A DNA stretch of 64,000 bases from contig NW_024727857.1 of assembly GCF_018991925.1 (NCBI RefSeq), positions 427,501-491,500 of the forward strand, given 5' to 3'. Every line of letters begins with the position of its first letter. Position 1 is the stretch's first letter. This document shows, piece after piece, positions 11,218 to 24,600 of this stretch. This stretch comes from Homarus americanus. Its lineage: Eukaryota > Arthropoda > Malacostraca > Decapoda > Nephropidae. The notes beneath the pieces were generated by a model that searched no databases, was not told the DNA's origin, and saw nothing but the letters and a program-made list of their open reading frames with translations. A program made the translations under genes and the position numbers.

Positions 11218-12818
11218 TGTGTTTACGTAGGCGATATCGATAAATTACACCTTTCATGCAGTATTTTTCAACTGTTGATGACATTTGCTCCTACGGTATT
11301 TCCAAACTTTATTGACATTTTGTTGGAAAGTTCATCTTGTTTTTTAGTTATGATGTTCCAGTTTTTTTGTGTGTTTTTACGAAAAGTATGGAAAGTAATT
11401 TTTTTTTTTGGGGGGGGGTATTTTATTTTTGCTTTCTTATAACCTATCACTAGTTAATGATATTTTGTTGAGAGTTTATAGAGTTTTATTTAGGTTATTG
11501 TTCATGTTTTTTTATCAATTATATTAACTTTATTTGTTTGGTTGTATTTATGGACTGAAGTGTGTGTGTGTGTTTGTGTGTTTATTTTTTACATCAATTT
11601 TCTTTTAAATTTATCTCTAATCAGAATTATATTGTTGAAATTCTATCTTATTTCCCCAAGACTTTTTTTCGTATAATTTTAAGAATGTTTTTCATACACA
11701 ACTTTTTTTTCTTATTGTTGTTGTGGTTGTTTTATTGTTGTTGTTGTTGTGGTTGTTTTATTGTTGTTGTTGTTGTGAGTAAAGACAATTCCTGAAAGTT
11801 CTTTTTTTATGATATTTATTCAACAGTTTGCTTTACTCTTACGACAAACTGTAAAACGTTATTATAAAATGTACAAGAGGAATTTCTGTAACCATCTTTA
11901 CGAGGTATATATTGTGTCTCCTTCATGTGAGAAATAGATGAAGTATGCAGTGCCTAGTTCATGTGAGAAATATTATTGTTTTTTTTTTTCAGTTCTGTCT
12001 GGCCCAAAAAAAAATGGTCGCTCGGTCATGAAAGTAACAATTTAACGCCAGGAACTGTACATTTTCTAAAAGATATTACCACCTAAATATAGAGATTACC
12101 GGCTATATTACTACATGCTATATATCATGAAGTATATAGCAGTTCATCAACCCAGCTGGGGACAAGGTCACTACTAAAATTTCATAATACCGTAATTTTT
12201 ATTCTTATGTGCAAATCATAATTAGTAATATTTTAATTTAATATGCGAGGTTTTTCTTCCTAGAGTGAATTACGGCAAAGAATTTTAAGTGAAGATAAAT
12301 TACTAGTTCACACGCTTTCATCTATTTTTCCTCTGACTGTTGTTGACATTGCTATTTCTCATACGCCGCCATGCAATCCACTCATTCACGCACACTGCTG
12401 CTTCCTGGAGTTGTTTCCTTCTCACCTCTAGCACACCTCTCTTTCTCCTCCCTCCTTCCCGGTATTCCCTTGATCCTCCAACCATCCAAGCCTTCATTAT
12501 TTTTATCAATTAATTAATCCATTTCTCTCATTATATCCAAACCACCAGAGAGAAATTTTATCAAACTTAATTATTTCTTATATACAACCCAACCTATCCC
12601 AACTCTAATTACTTGCCTAGTTTATTATTACACATGTACTAAGATTACCTGTGTTATTTACAGAGGTAGCAATATGTAATACCTTTAAGATATATAACGA
12701 CTGTTAATTACATGACAATAGTGTTTTTTTGGCGGGAGATTTAAACATTCTGTACGTCATTGCAATCACCATTTGCTCTTCTATGTTTATGTTTTAGTTA
12801 ATCAATGTGCGTGTGTAA

Positions 12819-12821
<3 letters not shown>
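11216..12821. other. AT-rich DNA with a (TTG)n tract
   Basis: A TTG-rich array with GTGG interruptions lies at 11715-11777. The remainder is AT-rich with long T runs. No gene or RNA was recognised. Confidence 0.65.
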
Positions 12822-12874
<53 letters not shown>

Positions 12875-13035
12875 GTATGTGTGTGTGTGTGTGTGTGTGT
12901 TTTATATTTAGATTCCTTGAGCGTGCGTATATGTACGTATGTTTGCGTGCGTATATGAGTAACTGTGTTGATATGTGTGGTTGTATTGATTATGTATACG
13001 CCGGTGTGCGTGAGCAGAAGCATGTAGCCTGTTAT

Positions 13036-13091
<56 letters not shown>
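12822..13091. repeat. Two (GT)n microsatellites
   Basis: GT runs lie at 12822-12901 (with GTAAGTAT interruptions) and 13038-13091. The DNA between them is itself GT-biased (GTGCGTATATG-like), suggesting one decayed array. Confidence 0.97.
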
Positions 13092-13094
<3 letters not shown>

Positions 13095-13369
13095 AATTTA
13101 CCCACATTAATTTTCAAGAGACACCATCACCCAACTCATTTACAATATAGCCTTAAGTCTCAAAGGTTTTACGTGGTAAGACTTAAGACTAATTAATTTT
13201 TGGCTGCTCCCACCTGCATATTAATTAGGTAATTAACTTAATTAAACACGCAACTTTAGGACCCGCAGTGCACACACCTTGATCCCTCATTAGGAATCTA
13301 TAATGATCCCTTACTAATGGTCCTCCACCTACGTGTTCCCCGCCTTCTTTAATACAATAGTGCACCTCA

Positions 13370-13372
<3 letters not shown>

Positions 13373-13425
<53 letters not shown>
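13373..13425. repeat. (CT)n microsatellite
   Basis: A perfect run of about 26 CT units. Confidence 0.98.
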
Positions 13426-13427
<2 letters not shown>

Positions 13428-13983
13428 TTTTTTCTTTAATTCTTTCATTCTCTTTTTTGGTCTCACAAAATTTCGTGAAGAAAATATTGCAAGAGAGAGA
13501 AAGCGCTTTACTTTCTATGGACACTTTCGAACGTTCTTTTTTTTTCACGTGGATATTGATGGACTCTAAATAAAGACCACTTCATCTGTTGCCGTTCCTC
13601 TTCCCTCTGCTGTTGTATGGGCTAGAACAAGGAACAAGGGAACTACAAAGAAAAGGAACGGGATAAGAGGGGGAGAGTAAGAGAAAGATGTACAAGAGAA
13701 GTGTGAACAGTGAGAGGCAAGTGACAACAAGCAACTAATATCACATTTGTATTTCTCGTAATATGTCTCCTTTTTATTATTATTTACATTTTCTTCTCTC
13801 CTCCTTTTGTTTTGTGATGAATGATGGAGATAAAGGAATCATAGGAACGGTTTGTAGTGTAAGGGTAAACAGAGAGAGGAGAGTGATAAGATAAGAGGAA
13901 AGGAAATATCCACATGTACTTAGCCATATTTTTAGCTTACATACTCGGTAAAGAACGAGACTGTTTTACCGCCATATAGGACA

Positions 13984-14160
13984 GGTTAGGTTAGGTTAGG
14001 TGTGTGTCTGTGTGTGTGTGTGTGTCGGTCTGGTTATGTCTGTATGTGGGGAGGTGCGTGTATGGGTATGTGAATGTGTTTATGTACTGTATGTGTTGAT
14101 GTGTGTGTGTGTGTGTGTATAAGTATATAAGTATGTGTACCTGTGTGTGTGTGTGCGTGC
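13984..14160 (+). repeat. TTAGG tract followed by imperfect (GT)n
   Basis: About four GGTTA pentamers at 13984-14001 run directly into GT-rich sequence (tracts at about 14001-14025, 14100-14119 and 14142-14160). Confidence 0.9.
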
Positions 14161-14361
14161 GTTTAAATGTGAGTGATACACATAACTATGCAGTAAACCT
14201 TGGTCCGCGTGGCACCTTACCCAGACAAAGGCTCTCATCCCCCCCGAAATGATTTATTCCTTAAATGCTTTTAACTGTCTGATAACAACAGGAGACCAGT
14301 AACCTATCATTACCGTATTGTGTGTGTCATTGAGGCGAAAAACCCAACACGATTAACCTTT

Positions 14362-15618
<1,257 letters not shown>

Positions 15619-15900
15619 CTCTCTCTCTCTCTCTCTTCTTATTCTTCTCATCCTTTCCATTCCACCTTTCACCTCCATTCTTCCCTCTTCTTTTTTCTCT
15701 AAAGCTCAACCTCTTCTTCTTCTTCCTCCCCACTTTCATTCCTCCCATTAGCCATTCCTCTCCCAATCCCCTCTTTTCCCACCCCTCACTTCCTCCTTTC
15801 CCTTTTCCTTAGCCTTCCATAGTTTCCTCCTCCTCCTTCCCCTCCCTACCGCCTCCCTCCTCCCTCCCTCTCCCTCCCTAACCGCCCTACCTGACTCCCT
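15619..15900. repeat. (CT)n tract and pyrimidine-rich CTTCC/CTCC block
   Basis: A CT run at 15619-15636 is followed by about 260 bases that are nearly pure pyrimidine on the plus strand. Confidence 0.9.
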
Positions 15901-15940
15901 ATTACCAGCCACTACGAGCGAGGCGGAGACGTGAGCCAAA

Positions 15941-16073
15941 CACAGACACATAGTGGAGACGGAGACACATGGGGGACACAGACACATGGGGAGACAGACA
16001 CATGGGGGGGACACAGACACATGGGGGGACACAAACACATGGGGAGAGACACATGGGGAGACACAGACACATG
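15941..16073 (+). repeat. Minisatellite of GACACATGGGG units
   Basis: About nine copies of a 14-19 bp unit (ACACATGGGG plus variable GGACACAGAC filler). The unit length varies because the G run expands and contracts. Confidence 0.93.
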
Positions 16074-16125
16074 AGGCCTTAATGTTCTTGACTTGTAAAT
16101 TGAGATGAACAAGAGCTGTGTTGTG

Positions 16126-16131
<6 letters not shown>

Positions 16132-16191
<60 letters not shown>

Positions 16192-16529
16192 ACGAGAGAC
16201 TAAAAATAATAGACACACAGACAGACAAAAGAAAGAATAAAGACAAAAAGAAAGACAAACAGATTAAAGAGAGAGATAGGAATAAAAAAATGCCACAAAA
16301 CAATAGAAAAAAATTAAATACCGAGGAAGACTTAAGATAAAACACAATAATTAAAGACCATGTGATACCTTACTAATGAGATAATGAAAGGTGGGGAATG
16401 AAGGAAGGGCAAATAATTAATATTCGCCCGTCAGGTTTTTTTTTTTGAGAGTCGTCGAGGGAAAAATTCACCTAATAGAAGCAAGTGGCTGTCTCAATGA
16501 AGGGCTGGATACTGTGGACATGGGTGGTG

Positions 16530-16588
<59 letters not shown>

Positions 16589-16641
16589 TAGTTAAGATAC
16601 TTATATATAAGGAAATCGATAAACAGACAAAACAGAGAGAA

Positions 16642-16697
<56 letters not shown>

Positions 16698-16798
16698 CAA
16701 TTAATATTCACTAGACATTTCTCAGTTTTACCTACACTAAAATTCTCCTCTCCACCCCTGTGAGTCATATTGATCCTGGGGAGGTTTTCTGGTACCCG

Positions 16799-16865
<67 letters not shown>

Positions 16866-17278
16866 AGAGGGAGGGAGAAGGAGGGTGAGAAAGGGGAGGG
16901 AGAGGAAGGAGGACAAAGAGAGAGGGGGTGGAGGGGAGGAGTAAGGATGAAAAAGAGAGGAGGGGGAGATAAAGGAGGAGAAAGAGAGAGGCGGAGGAAG
17001 AGAGAAGGAGGAGAAGAGAGCAGGGGAGGGGTGGAGGGAGAGACGAAGGGAAGAAAGCGACAGCCAAATAGGAGAGGCAAAGAGGCGTACAAGAAGAGAG
17101 AAATGGAGAAAGAGAGACGAAGGAGGAGAGAGATTGAGAGGTAAATAGGGGAGAGAAAGAGATATACAAGACGAGAGAGAGAGAGAAATTGATTTAGACA
17201 AGAGAAAATAGAAAGGAGAGATAAAGAGAGATAAGTAAAAGAAAGAAAGAGAATGAAATATAGAAAAAAATAGAGAGA

Positions 17279-17328
<50 letters not shown>

Positions 17329-17420
17329 ATAGTTGCTCATAAGACGCCATTTACTGCTGAAAGTAAGAGAGAGACAGAGATAGAGAAAGACAGACAGGCA
17401 GACGGAAAGAGACAGAGACA
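16132..17420 (+). repeat. 1.3-kb purine-rich block with five (GA)n arrays
   Basis: GA arrays lie at 16132-16188, 16531-16585, 16643-16691, 16804-16863 and 17286-17325. The linking DNA is also A/G-rich on the plus strand, especially 16860-17280. Long Glu/Arg frames (plus) and Ser/Leu frames (minus) come from this composition and are not genes. Confidence 0.97.
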
Positions 17421-17522
17421 CCCCAAAAAGGCACTTAAGAGCAACTGTTCAGATGTTATTTGTCACCGTAATGGCACCTTTAAGTAGCTTGGGGCAGGTC
17501 CACACCAACCCCCTGGAGTGGT

Positions 17523-17695
17523 ATCGAATTTCCGAGTCTTGAACCCCGAATCCCGAACCACAAAACTAATTTCCCAAGTCCTGAATCCCGAACCTCATTT
17601 CCCGAGTCCCGAATCCGGAACCCCGAACCCAATTTCTTGAACCCCGAACCCAAGATCATGAACCCCGAACCCCATATCTCGAATTCCGAATCCTA
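17523..17695 (+). repeat. Minisatellite based on CCCCGAACC/CCCGAATCC
   Basis: About twelve short units of the type TTGAACCCCGAATCCCGAA, 14-20 bp, imperfect. Confidence 0.85.
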
Positions 17696-17724
17696 AAATA
17701 TGTGAAACGATTCCCCAAGCCGAC

Positions 17725-18070
17725 AGGAAAATCGGCTCAAGGATGACAAAATTGGTTTCGAAATGGATACGGAAATCGGTTCCTGAAGAGACGAGGAAAT
17801 TATATCCTGGAAATCGATACCAAAAAGACGAGGAAATCTATCGTAAATAAGGTAAAATCTGTCTTTGATAGGAAAAAAAATCGGTATCTCGGTGATAATA
17901 CAACAATGACAAAGCAATAAAATCGGTCGATAAAAATAACCCTAATTATAAAAAATATATAAAAAATCGGCCTGAAGAGGATGAAAAAAATCAGTTACAA
18001 AATAACAAATAAATCGGTTCGAAAGATAGAAAAAAAAATCGGTACCACCAAGAACAAATAAATCGGCTGT
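17725..18070 (+). repeat. Dispersed GAAATCGGTTC motif field
   Basis: About fourteen variants of GAAATCGGTTCC occur at roughly 20-30 base spacing, often preceded by GACGAGG or AAGA. The field starts about 30 bases after the CCCCGAACC array and looks like a second, more diverged minisatellite. Confidence 0.75.
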
Positions 18071-18393
18071 ATTTAACCAGGCAGATAATAGCTATGGTAG
18101 TGATGATGATTCAATAGAAGTTATAAAATTATACAAATTAAATTATAGAGGAATATAGTACTCAAGTATTCAGGTCCCGATAGGTCGTGAAGGCTGAGGA
18201 ATTATAGAATGGCGATAATTATTGATGTCAAACGATCATTATACAGTTATAGATGAAACAATGATAATTATCGTCTTTACTTATCGGAATGTACCAGTCG
18301 AGGGTAATATTGGCTTTAGAGGCATTGATTCTGTATATTTAAAGGAGTAAACGCTACTTTAAAGGAGTAATTGTGGTGTTTGGGTAGTAGAAG
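18071..18393. other. Unique AT-rich DNA
   Basis: No gene was seen. Two copies of TTTAAAGGAGTAA occur about 20 bases apart near 18338-18370. Confidence 0.6.
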
Positions 18394-18431
18394 GTGGTTG
18401 GTTGGTTGGTTGGTTGGTTTGGTTGGTTGGT
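18394..18431 (+). repeat. (GGTT)n microsatellite
   Basis: About nine GGTT units with one extra T. Confidence 0.96.
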
Positions 18432-18540
18432 GAGGGTTGTGACACGAGCGAGAGAGAAAGGTAAAAAGTGTTAACATAGGAAACGGTAAATTATGTTACG
18501 TTTTCGATGTTTTTGTAAAGGGAGTGAGGCAGAGGTTTAA

Positions 18541-18676
18541 TGTTATGGAAGGAGGGGAGTGAGAGAGGGAGTGAGAGACAGACAGACAGACAGAGGAATA
18601 AAGAAAAGAGGAAGAGAGAAAGAAATAGATAAAGAGAGGGTGGAAAAGAAAAGAAGGTAGGGAGAAGAAAGAATGA

Positions 18677-18722
<46 letters not shown>

Positions 18723-18840
18723 AGAAAGGGTGAGAAATAAAAGAAGGAAAAGAAAGGTGAAAAGGGAGAAACAAAGGGAAGAGGAAAAATAAAGAGGACG
18801 GGTGAAAGAATGAGACATGGGGTAAAAATGAGAAAGAGGG
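18541..18840 (+). repeat. Purine-rich block with (GAAA)n
   Basis: An AGAA/GAAA array at 18673-18716 and a (CAGA)n run near 18577-18594 lie inside nearly pure purine sequence. Confidence 0.93.
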
Positions 18841-18959
18841 GGCCTACCTCTCTATAGCTCCCTTACAGCTGTCAACTCACTGCCATTAGCCACACTAACT
18901 CCACAGCTCCTCTGCCTCCACAAGTGACAGCACCCCCACCCCCTCCTCCCTTATGGTGC

Positions 18960-18995
18960 TCTCTCTCTCTCTCTCGCACACACACACACACACAA
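18960..18995. repeat. Compound (CT)n-(CA)n
   Basis: About eight CT units are joined through CG to about nine CA units. Confidence 0.95.
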
Positions 18996-19019
18996 GACTT
19001 TGATTCCCATAAGATACAT

Positions 19020-19640
19020 GATAAATAAACCCGCATACTATTCCAATCACTGTCTACTAATCCGATGTGTCCTGGCTTAATATCCTAATCACTGCCCAGT
19101 CATATAAATTGCCTTGTCTGGTTCGTCGTGTCGGTTCCTGCTCAATTAGATAATTGATACGTCTTGATTGGACGTTTTAATCAGAGCCCAATAGGTTGAG
19201 TTACATTACCTGGTTTAATATCCTAATCACCTTTCATTATGATTTGTTGAAGTTAATGATTTAATATCCCAATCAGTTAGTAATACAGTCATTTGTTTCA
19301 TACATTCCAATCAGTGTCCAATCCGGGGAGATGAAGTTACTGGCGTTAATTTCCCAATCAAGTAATTATGATGCAAGATAAAAGAAAAAAAGAGATTCGG
19401 GTAATATCCAATCACTGGTTTCACAGCCTAAATCGTTATCATCGACTCGAATCATCTACAAGCAGTGGTTTATCCCATTTTCCAATCATCTCATCACCTG
19501 GGCGTTATTCTTCCCGCTAACACGCTCCCATTTGGTAATTTCCTCAATCACCCAATCACTGTCAAGTCAATTTCACTCCCACCAATTACTGTCACATCAG
19601 TCTTCAGGTTTACAATCAGTGTCATGTCACCCTCCAGTCT
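19020..19640 (+). repeat. Field of spaced CCAATCACTGTC motifs
   Basis: The phrase ATCCCAATCACTGTC and variants (CCTAATCACTGCC, CCAATCAGTGTC) recurs about fifteen times at 30-60 base spacing. Much of the spacer (ACGTCTTGGTTTAAT-like) is also shared. It is probably an old ~35-60 bp tandem repeat. No coding signal was seen. Confidence 0.7.
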
Positions 19641-19744
19641 CCCTTAACCCATGGGATTCGAAACAACTAGTGGAGCAGGATTCGGTACCGGACCCGAAGT
19701 TTCCTATTGAGATCCATAGGTGATGTGGTTTGTTAGGGAGTGAA

Positions 19745-19782
19745 TTAGGTTAGGTTAGGTTAGGTTAGGTTAGGTTAGGTTA
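19745..19782 (+). repeat. Interstitial TTAGG tract
   Basis: Seven perfect GGTTA pentamers in a row. Confidence 0.97.
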
Positions 19783-19859
19783 AATGTATAATATAATATA
19801 TCAACCGGTAAATACAAGTCGTAGATAAATACGCTCGTATGATTTCGTGATTTACAAAG

Positions 19860-19970
19860 CTGACTATACACAACTGACTATACTCAACTGACTATACTCA
19901 ACTGACTATACTCAACTGACTATACTCAACTGACTATACTCAACTGACTATACTCATCTAACTATGCACA
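19860..19970 (+). repeat. 14-bp minisatellite TGACTATACTCAAC
   Basis: About eight tandem copies. The middle six are identical and the edge copies carry substitutions (TATACACAAC, TATGCACAAC). Confidence 0.97.
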
Positions 19971-19974
19971 ACTC

Positions 19975-21155
19975 CATCCCAGACTATTTTTTTTTTCACA
20001 CACCGACACTACAAAATTACCTGGGCATTTTATGTTAATTATCATATGTTTATGATATTTGCATAAAATTTGGTCACATCTGCAACCAACACAATTAATT
20101 ATTCAAAGCAGAGTTTCAGCGCCTAATGTGCAAATCACGACACGACCTCATCGGGGGAGCAAAACTTGACGCTTCTCTACCTTGGTGAATAGAGTAGAAA
20201 ATTGCTTCCACGGTTCACGACACCAATACGAATTTTTCCTCTTATTTCTTTTTTTTTTGTCTATCCTCACATCCTTTGTGAGCCATTTCAAGCGCACGTT
20301 TGCCGTCCAAAAACAGTTGGTGCGGATAATTGTGAGCGTGTGTCCTTCCTCTTGCCTATTACACGCACGTAATTCTCTTAACCTAAGGAGTGGTCAAGGT
20401 AGTTCTATATTTCACTGTCGGGGAACCTGCAAGAATCTGATTTTCTTTCGCACTTTCACCCTGACGATCTCGACACGTCTTAAAATACATCGTGTGTTTA
20501 TTTCACTCGACGATAGATCTTCGTTTGACTCGTGTAGTGTGATGTTTGTATACCAGTAAGGTGGCGTAAATCCTGTGTGAGTTACATAAGAGAAAACAGA
20601 CGTTGTGTTGTCCATCACACTTTGTCTTATCCTTTCGCTTTTCTCTCTCTCATTCTTTCTTTCGATTGATGTTATTTTTTCCCTTGAAGTTTAATGGAAA
20701 GGAAGAATTCCCCGAAATTCCGCCCAATTAACGAATACCGTTCCATTATCAGGAATGGGCGCGATCACTCAGCCGAGAATCATTCCGGTGCCACTCCTGT
20801 TGTCGTTACTGTTGTTATTACTAAACTGAATTGATGAAACTAACAAGATGACAACAGCAACAATGACTCGGAAGGTCAAGTACAGTAAGTCTGATAAATA
20901 ACGTTCGCAGATTCACGCCCCAGCCACCCAGAACCATGGCTGTGATGGTCCTGGGGCTGAATCCTCCTCCGGTTTTCCCCTTCTGGTGGCAAAAATAGTA
21001 AATAAAACCCAAGTTACACTAGTTAATTCATAAATGGTCCGGAGCTAATGATCACAAGACTGGTTAGAGCTGCACGCGATATGTCTGACCAACGGAGGGA
21101 GGGGGGGTTAACACAACTACCACCACTACCACACCGAGGCGTCACACCAACCAAC
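19975..21155. other. Mostly unique DNA, no gene called
   Basis: A plus-strand frame at 20182-20559 (125 codons, GTG start) includes the residues KQLVRIIVSV, faintly like the tail of non-LTR reverse transcriptases. The match is too short to call. No splice or RNA features were recognised. Confidence 0.5.
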
Positions 21156-21159
21156 AAGC

Positions 21160-21425
21160 AAGCCAGACAGGGAGGAAGGTAGGGAGGGTGCCACGGAGGG
21201 AGGAAGGAAGCAAGTTAGGGAGGGTGGGAGGAAGCCAGAGGGGGGAGAAGGAAGCCAGGGAGAGAAGGAACCAGGAAGGGAGGAAGCAGGGGAAAAGAGG
21301 AAGGAAAATAGGGAGGGAGGGTAACTAGGGAGCCAGGGGAAGCGGTAAAGGTGTTGTAAGTCGGTAGGTAGTTTGGTCGGTAGGTAGGTAGGGGAAGGAA
21401 GGAGGGAGGGAGGGAGGGCTGGATC
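21160..21425 (+). repeat. Purine-rich GGGAGGAAGG / GGTAGGTAG block
   Basis: Irregular GGGAGGAAG units grade into (GGTA)n near 21360-21390 and (GGGA)n near 21400-21418. Confidence 0.9.
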
Positions 21426-21489
21426 AATCACTGGGTGGCGACGGTGGGTCCTGAGTCGGCACTACCACCAGCAGACAGTTACTACTGCT

Positions 21490-21549
21490 ACTCCTACCAC
21501 CACCACCACCACCACCACCACCACCAGCACCACCACTACTCCTACCACC

Positions 21550-21590
<41 letters not shown>

Positions 21591-21900
21591 CACAACCACC
21601 ACCACCACTACCATATGTTATACCACCGTACCACCATTTCCACCTGGTATTATTAATGCTATGTATATACTACCACTACCTCAGGCATGTTCACTACGCA
21701 CCTATCACTTCTTATCCATCGCGATTAATGGAACCACTTTCACACCTCTACCACAATATGGCTATTACCACATGCAACCACCACCATCACACACGTATAT
21801 CACCACACACTAAAACTACCACCAACACCACAACTACTGTACTACTACGACAACACCACCCTAACTACCACCATCAAATGCCACTAAAATTAGACTAATT
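21490..21900 (+). repeat. (ACC)n/(TAC)n trinucleotide block
   Basis: ACC and TAC arrays lie at about 21490-21620, followed by a degenerate ACCACC/ACTACC-rich tail. His/Tyr-rich frames (HHHHYYYY) are repeat translations. Confidence 0.93.
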
Positions 21901-22039
21901 ACAAGGACAGTACCTGGTAAAATCCACAAGTACCACTAACCACGACAACAGTTTCTTCACTACTAAATTGAAGTACTTGTGTGGCGACAGTGATAAGCTC
22001 TACCACTTATAGCTGTCGACATAACACGTGTGTAGTTTC

Positions 22040-22460
22040 GGGAGAGATTGTAGATAATATGGCAACTTCTACAGGTATGGCAGAAAAGAGACAGACAGGT
22101 TAATAATATAATCACTATTGCCATGTCTGGGAGTAAAATCAACAAGATGGCAACTTATGACAATGACATATGGCAATTAGAATAAATATCTTGTTGTTAC
22201 GTTTAGGAATAATATTAGTCAGTTGACACCATATGGCAATGAATGTAATCCGTCGGTGCCATGTCCGGAAATAGGAAAAATTATGTCACTTTTATGACTA
22301 TGGCAACTGGCAGAAAAATACTTATTGTAATTACGTTTACCTTATTGTTAAACGTCATTAAAGAAATGGCAAATAGACAACTGTGGCAACTGGTGATATG
22401 TGGAATCGTTTTTGCCATTTTAAACGATATGGCAAATGTTATAACCATGGCAACTAAAAC
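22040..22460. repeat. Field of TGGCAA motifs in both orientations
   Basis: About twelve copies of ATGGCAACT or ATGGCAAAT, with some in the inverted form TTGCCAT, spaced 20-50 bases apart in AT-rich DNA. A plus-strand ORF at 22261-22464 runs through it and is explained by the repeat (recurring Met-Ala and Trp-Gln). Confidence 0.7.
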
Positions 22461-22494
22461 ATAACAGAATGGGAAAACATCAATTAAAAATATA

Positions 22495-22740
22495 AACCAG
22501 TAGTGAGAATCACAGCTAAACCAGACTTAAAACCACAGCTAAACCAGACTTAAAACCACAGCTAAAACCAAAACACCTAGAACATACCAACACAAAAACA
22601 TAAACAAACACCAAGACAGCTATAACATAAACAGCTACAAAATACCAAAGCTAAAACATGAACTAACAAAAATACCTCAGCTAGAAAATCGACAGAATAC
22701 TGCAGCTAGTCATGAACAGTTAATACTTCCGGTAAGCTAA
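22495..22740 (+). repeat. ACAGCTAAAACC repeat
   Basis: A 23-bp unit (CACAGCTAAACCAGACTTAA plus AAC) is present about 2.5 times at 22510-22575, then decays into scattered CAGCTA motifs. Confidence 0.8.
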
Positions 22741-23574
22741 CACGCGATATTGGAGACGCAAGAACTGGAGAAGCTTAAAATCAGTGGAGTCAGGTCAGTT
22801 TAGGTCAGGTCAGGAGACAGGTAAGGTCACGTGTTTTTTGGCAGTTCTCAGAGTAGTGATTGACTGTACTGGCTCGAGGCTTTATTGGGCCCTACTCCGG
22901 ATGGGTAACAGATCTAATAGGCCCCAATCTTAATAGGTTCCAATTCTGTTGACTTCGAGTTCAATTAGGCCCTAAGGCTTATAAGCTGGAGGTCCAATAA
23001 GCCCTATGGCTAAAAAAAAAGACTAACTCACACTCTCTCTCTCTCTCTTTAAAAATTACCTAAAGTTGTGTTTCAATCTTAAAAAAACATAAGAGTTTTT
23101 CATCAACAAAATACAATATACAGAATAACTCAAGTTGTCTGTATGGTGAACGAAAACTCTTCACCGATATAATATTTTATCTCTTTTAGCTAAATTCAGA
23201 GATTATACCACGTGTCTACAGCATCCCTCAATTACCCCCCCCCCCCAAAAAAAAAAAATCCCATCAGTCAAATCAGTAACGACGGACTAAATACAGACGT
23301 AAATCACGAAATCACCAAAAATTAAGATGTGATTGGCAATAACTTCGGTATAAAGATAACAAGGTGTTTATCGAATCGGAAATCGTTTTAGTCTCATGAA
23401 ATCAGTGTACAGTATCGTGACTCGTTACCTCATCACCGTGGAACTAAAAGCTACAAGTGAGCTAAATATCTATAATTGTTATTTAGCGTTGAGTATCACA
23501 TTAACATTCATGAATAAATAACTCAAAGCTAAAATCACTGACTAATAGATGGCAATGAATCTTTTTATTTTATC
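22741..23574. other. AT-rich DNA with AGGTCA and AGGCCC motif clusters
   Basis: AGGTCA or AGGTCAG occurs four times within 22796-22830. AATAGGCCCCAAT-type motifs recur about five times at 22885-23010. A short CT run lies near 23032-23048. No gene was seen. Confidence 0.55.
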
Positions 23575-23745
23575 TTTTCACTGCCTCCCCTTTACCCCTT
23601 CCTCCTTCCCTTACCCCTTCCTCCTTCCCTTACCCCTTCCTCCTCCCCTTACCCCTCCTCCTCCTCCTCCCTCTCCTCTCTTACCCCTTCTCTTCTCTCT
23701 CTCCCTTTCCTCTTATCCTTTCCTCCTCTTCTGAATTCCCTTCCT
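23575..23745 (+). repeat. Pyrimidine-rich TTACCCCTTCCTCC minisatellite
   Basis: About five units of CCTTACCCCTTCCTCC grade into CTCCTCC and CTCTCTCC. Confidence 0.92.
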
Positions 23746-23918
23746 CACTTCACGTCCAAATTTAATACAAACATTTACCATAATATTTTACTATTTCTAA
23801 AAAAAATCCCACTATTATTTATTCCATTTAAATACAATAAAAATACAATACATATGTTTGGTTTTTTTTTGTAGCTTCTGTCATCAAATTTACCTCCAAG
23901 AGTGAGTTGAGCAGGAGG

Positions 23919-23931
23919 ACACACACACACA

Positions 23932-23965
<34 letters not shown>
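23919..23965. repeat. (CA)n microsatellite
   Basis: About 23 CA units with one CCCA interruption. Confidence 0.97.
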
Positions 23966-23968
<3 letters not shown>

Positions 23969-24187
23969 TTTATAATCACTACTTAAGGGTCTCCCATGTT
24001 CAAAGACTTGACTACCTGGTGGGAACTAATCCACCTGTAATAAAGGATTCTGTATATATGTGTGACATTTGAATGGTATTAAAAAATTAGGGAGGAACAT
24101 AAGAATAGGTTTAAAATATTCGTATTAAAATAAATGAGATTAACTGTTGCCATGACATTTGATTTGGTTAGTCGGCGTCGATGGTCG

Positions 24188-24600
24188 GTGATGAGAATAG
24201 CCAATTGATGATGAGAATAGCCAATTGATGATGAGAATAGCCAATTGATGATGAGAATAGCCAATTGATGATGAGAATAGCCAATTAATGATGAGAATAG
24301 CCAATTAATGATGAGAATAGCCAATTGATGATGGAAATAGCCAGTAGATGATGAGAATAGCTAATCGATGATAAGAGACTAGCCAATCGATACCCAAAGA
24401 ATACCCAATCGGTTCCGAGAGAATAAACAATTACCAAAAGATTAGCCAATCGACGTCAATAGAATAACCAATAGATACCCAAAGAATAGCCAATCGATGC
24501 TGGAAAAATAGCCGATCAGTATAAAAAATAGCCGATCGACATCAGAAAACTAGCCGTCAGTATATACAAAAATAGCCAATCAGTTCTAAAAGGAATAGCA
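24188..24600 (+). repeat. 20-bp minisatellite TGATGAGAATAGCCAATTGA
   Basis: About eight near-perfect copies span 24188-24345. Copies then decay progressively (ATAGCCAATCGATACC and similar) up to about 24600. A minus-strand ORF (ILIINWLFSSSIGYSHHQLA periodicity) is a translation of this array. Confidence 0.95.

Noticed and set aside
16601..17350. 249-residue Ser/Leu frame on the minus strand
   Set aside because: Translation of CT-rich DNA containing several (GA)n arrays.
20182..20559. Possible reverse-transcriptase tail (KQLVRIIVSV)
   Set aside because: About ten residues of weak resemblance, a GTG start and no upstream polymerase motif (no YXDD-type block in any frame nearby).
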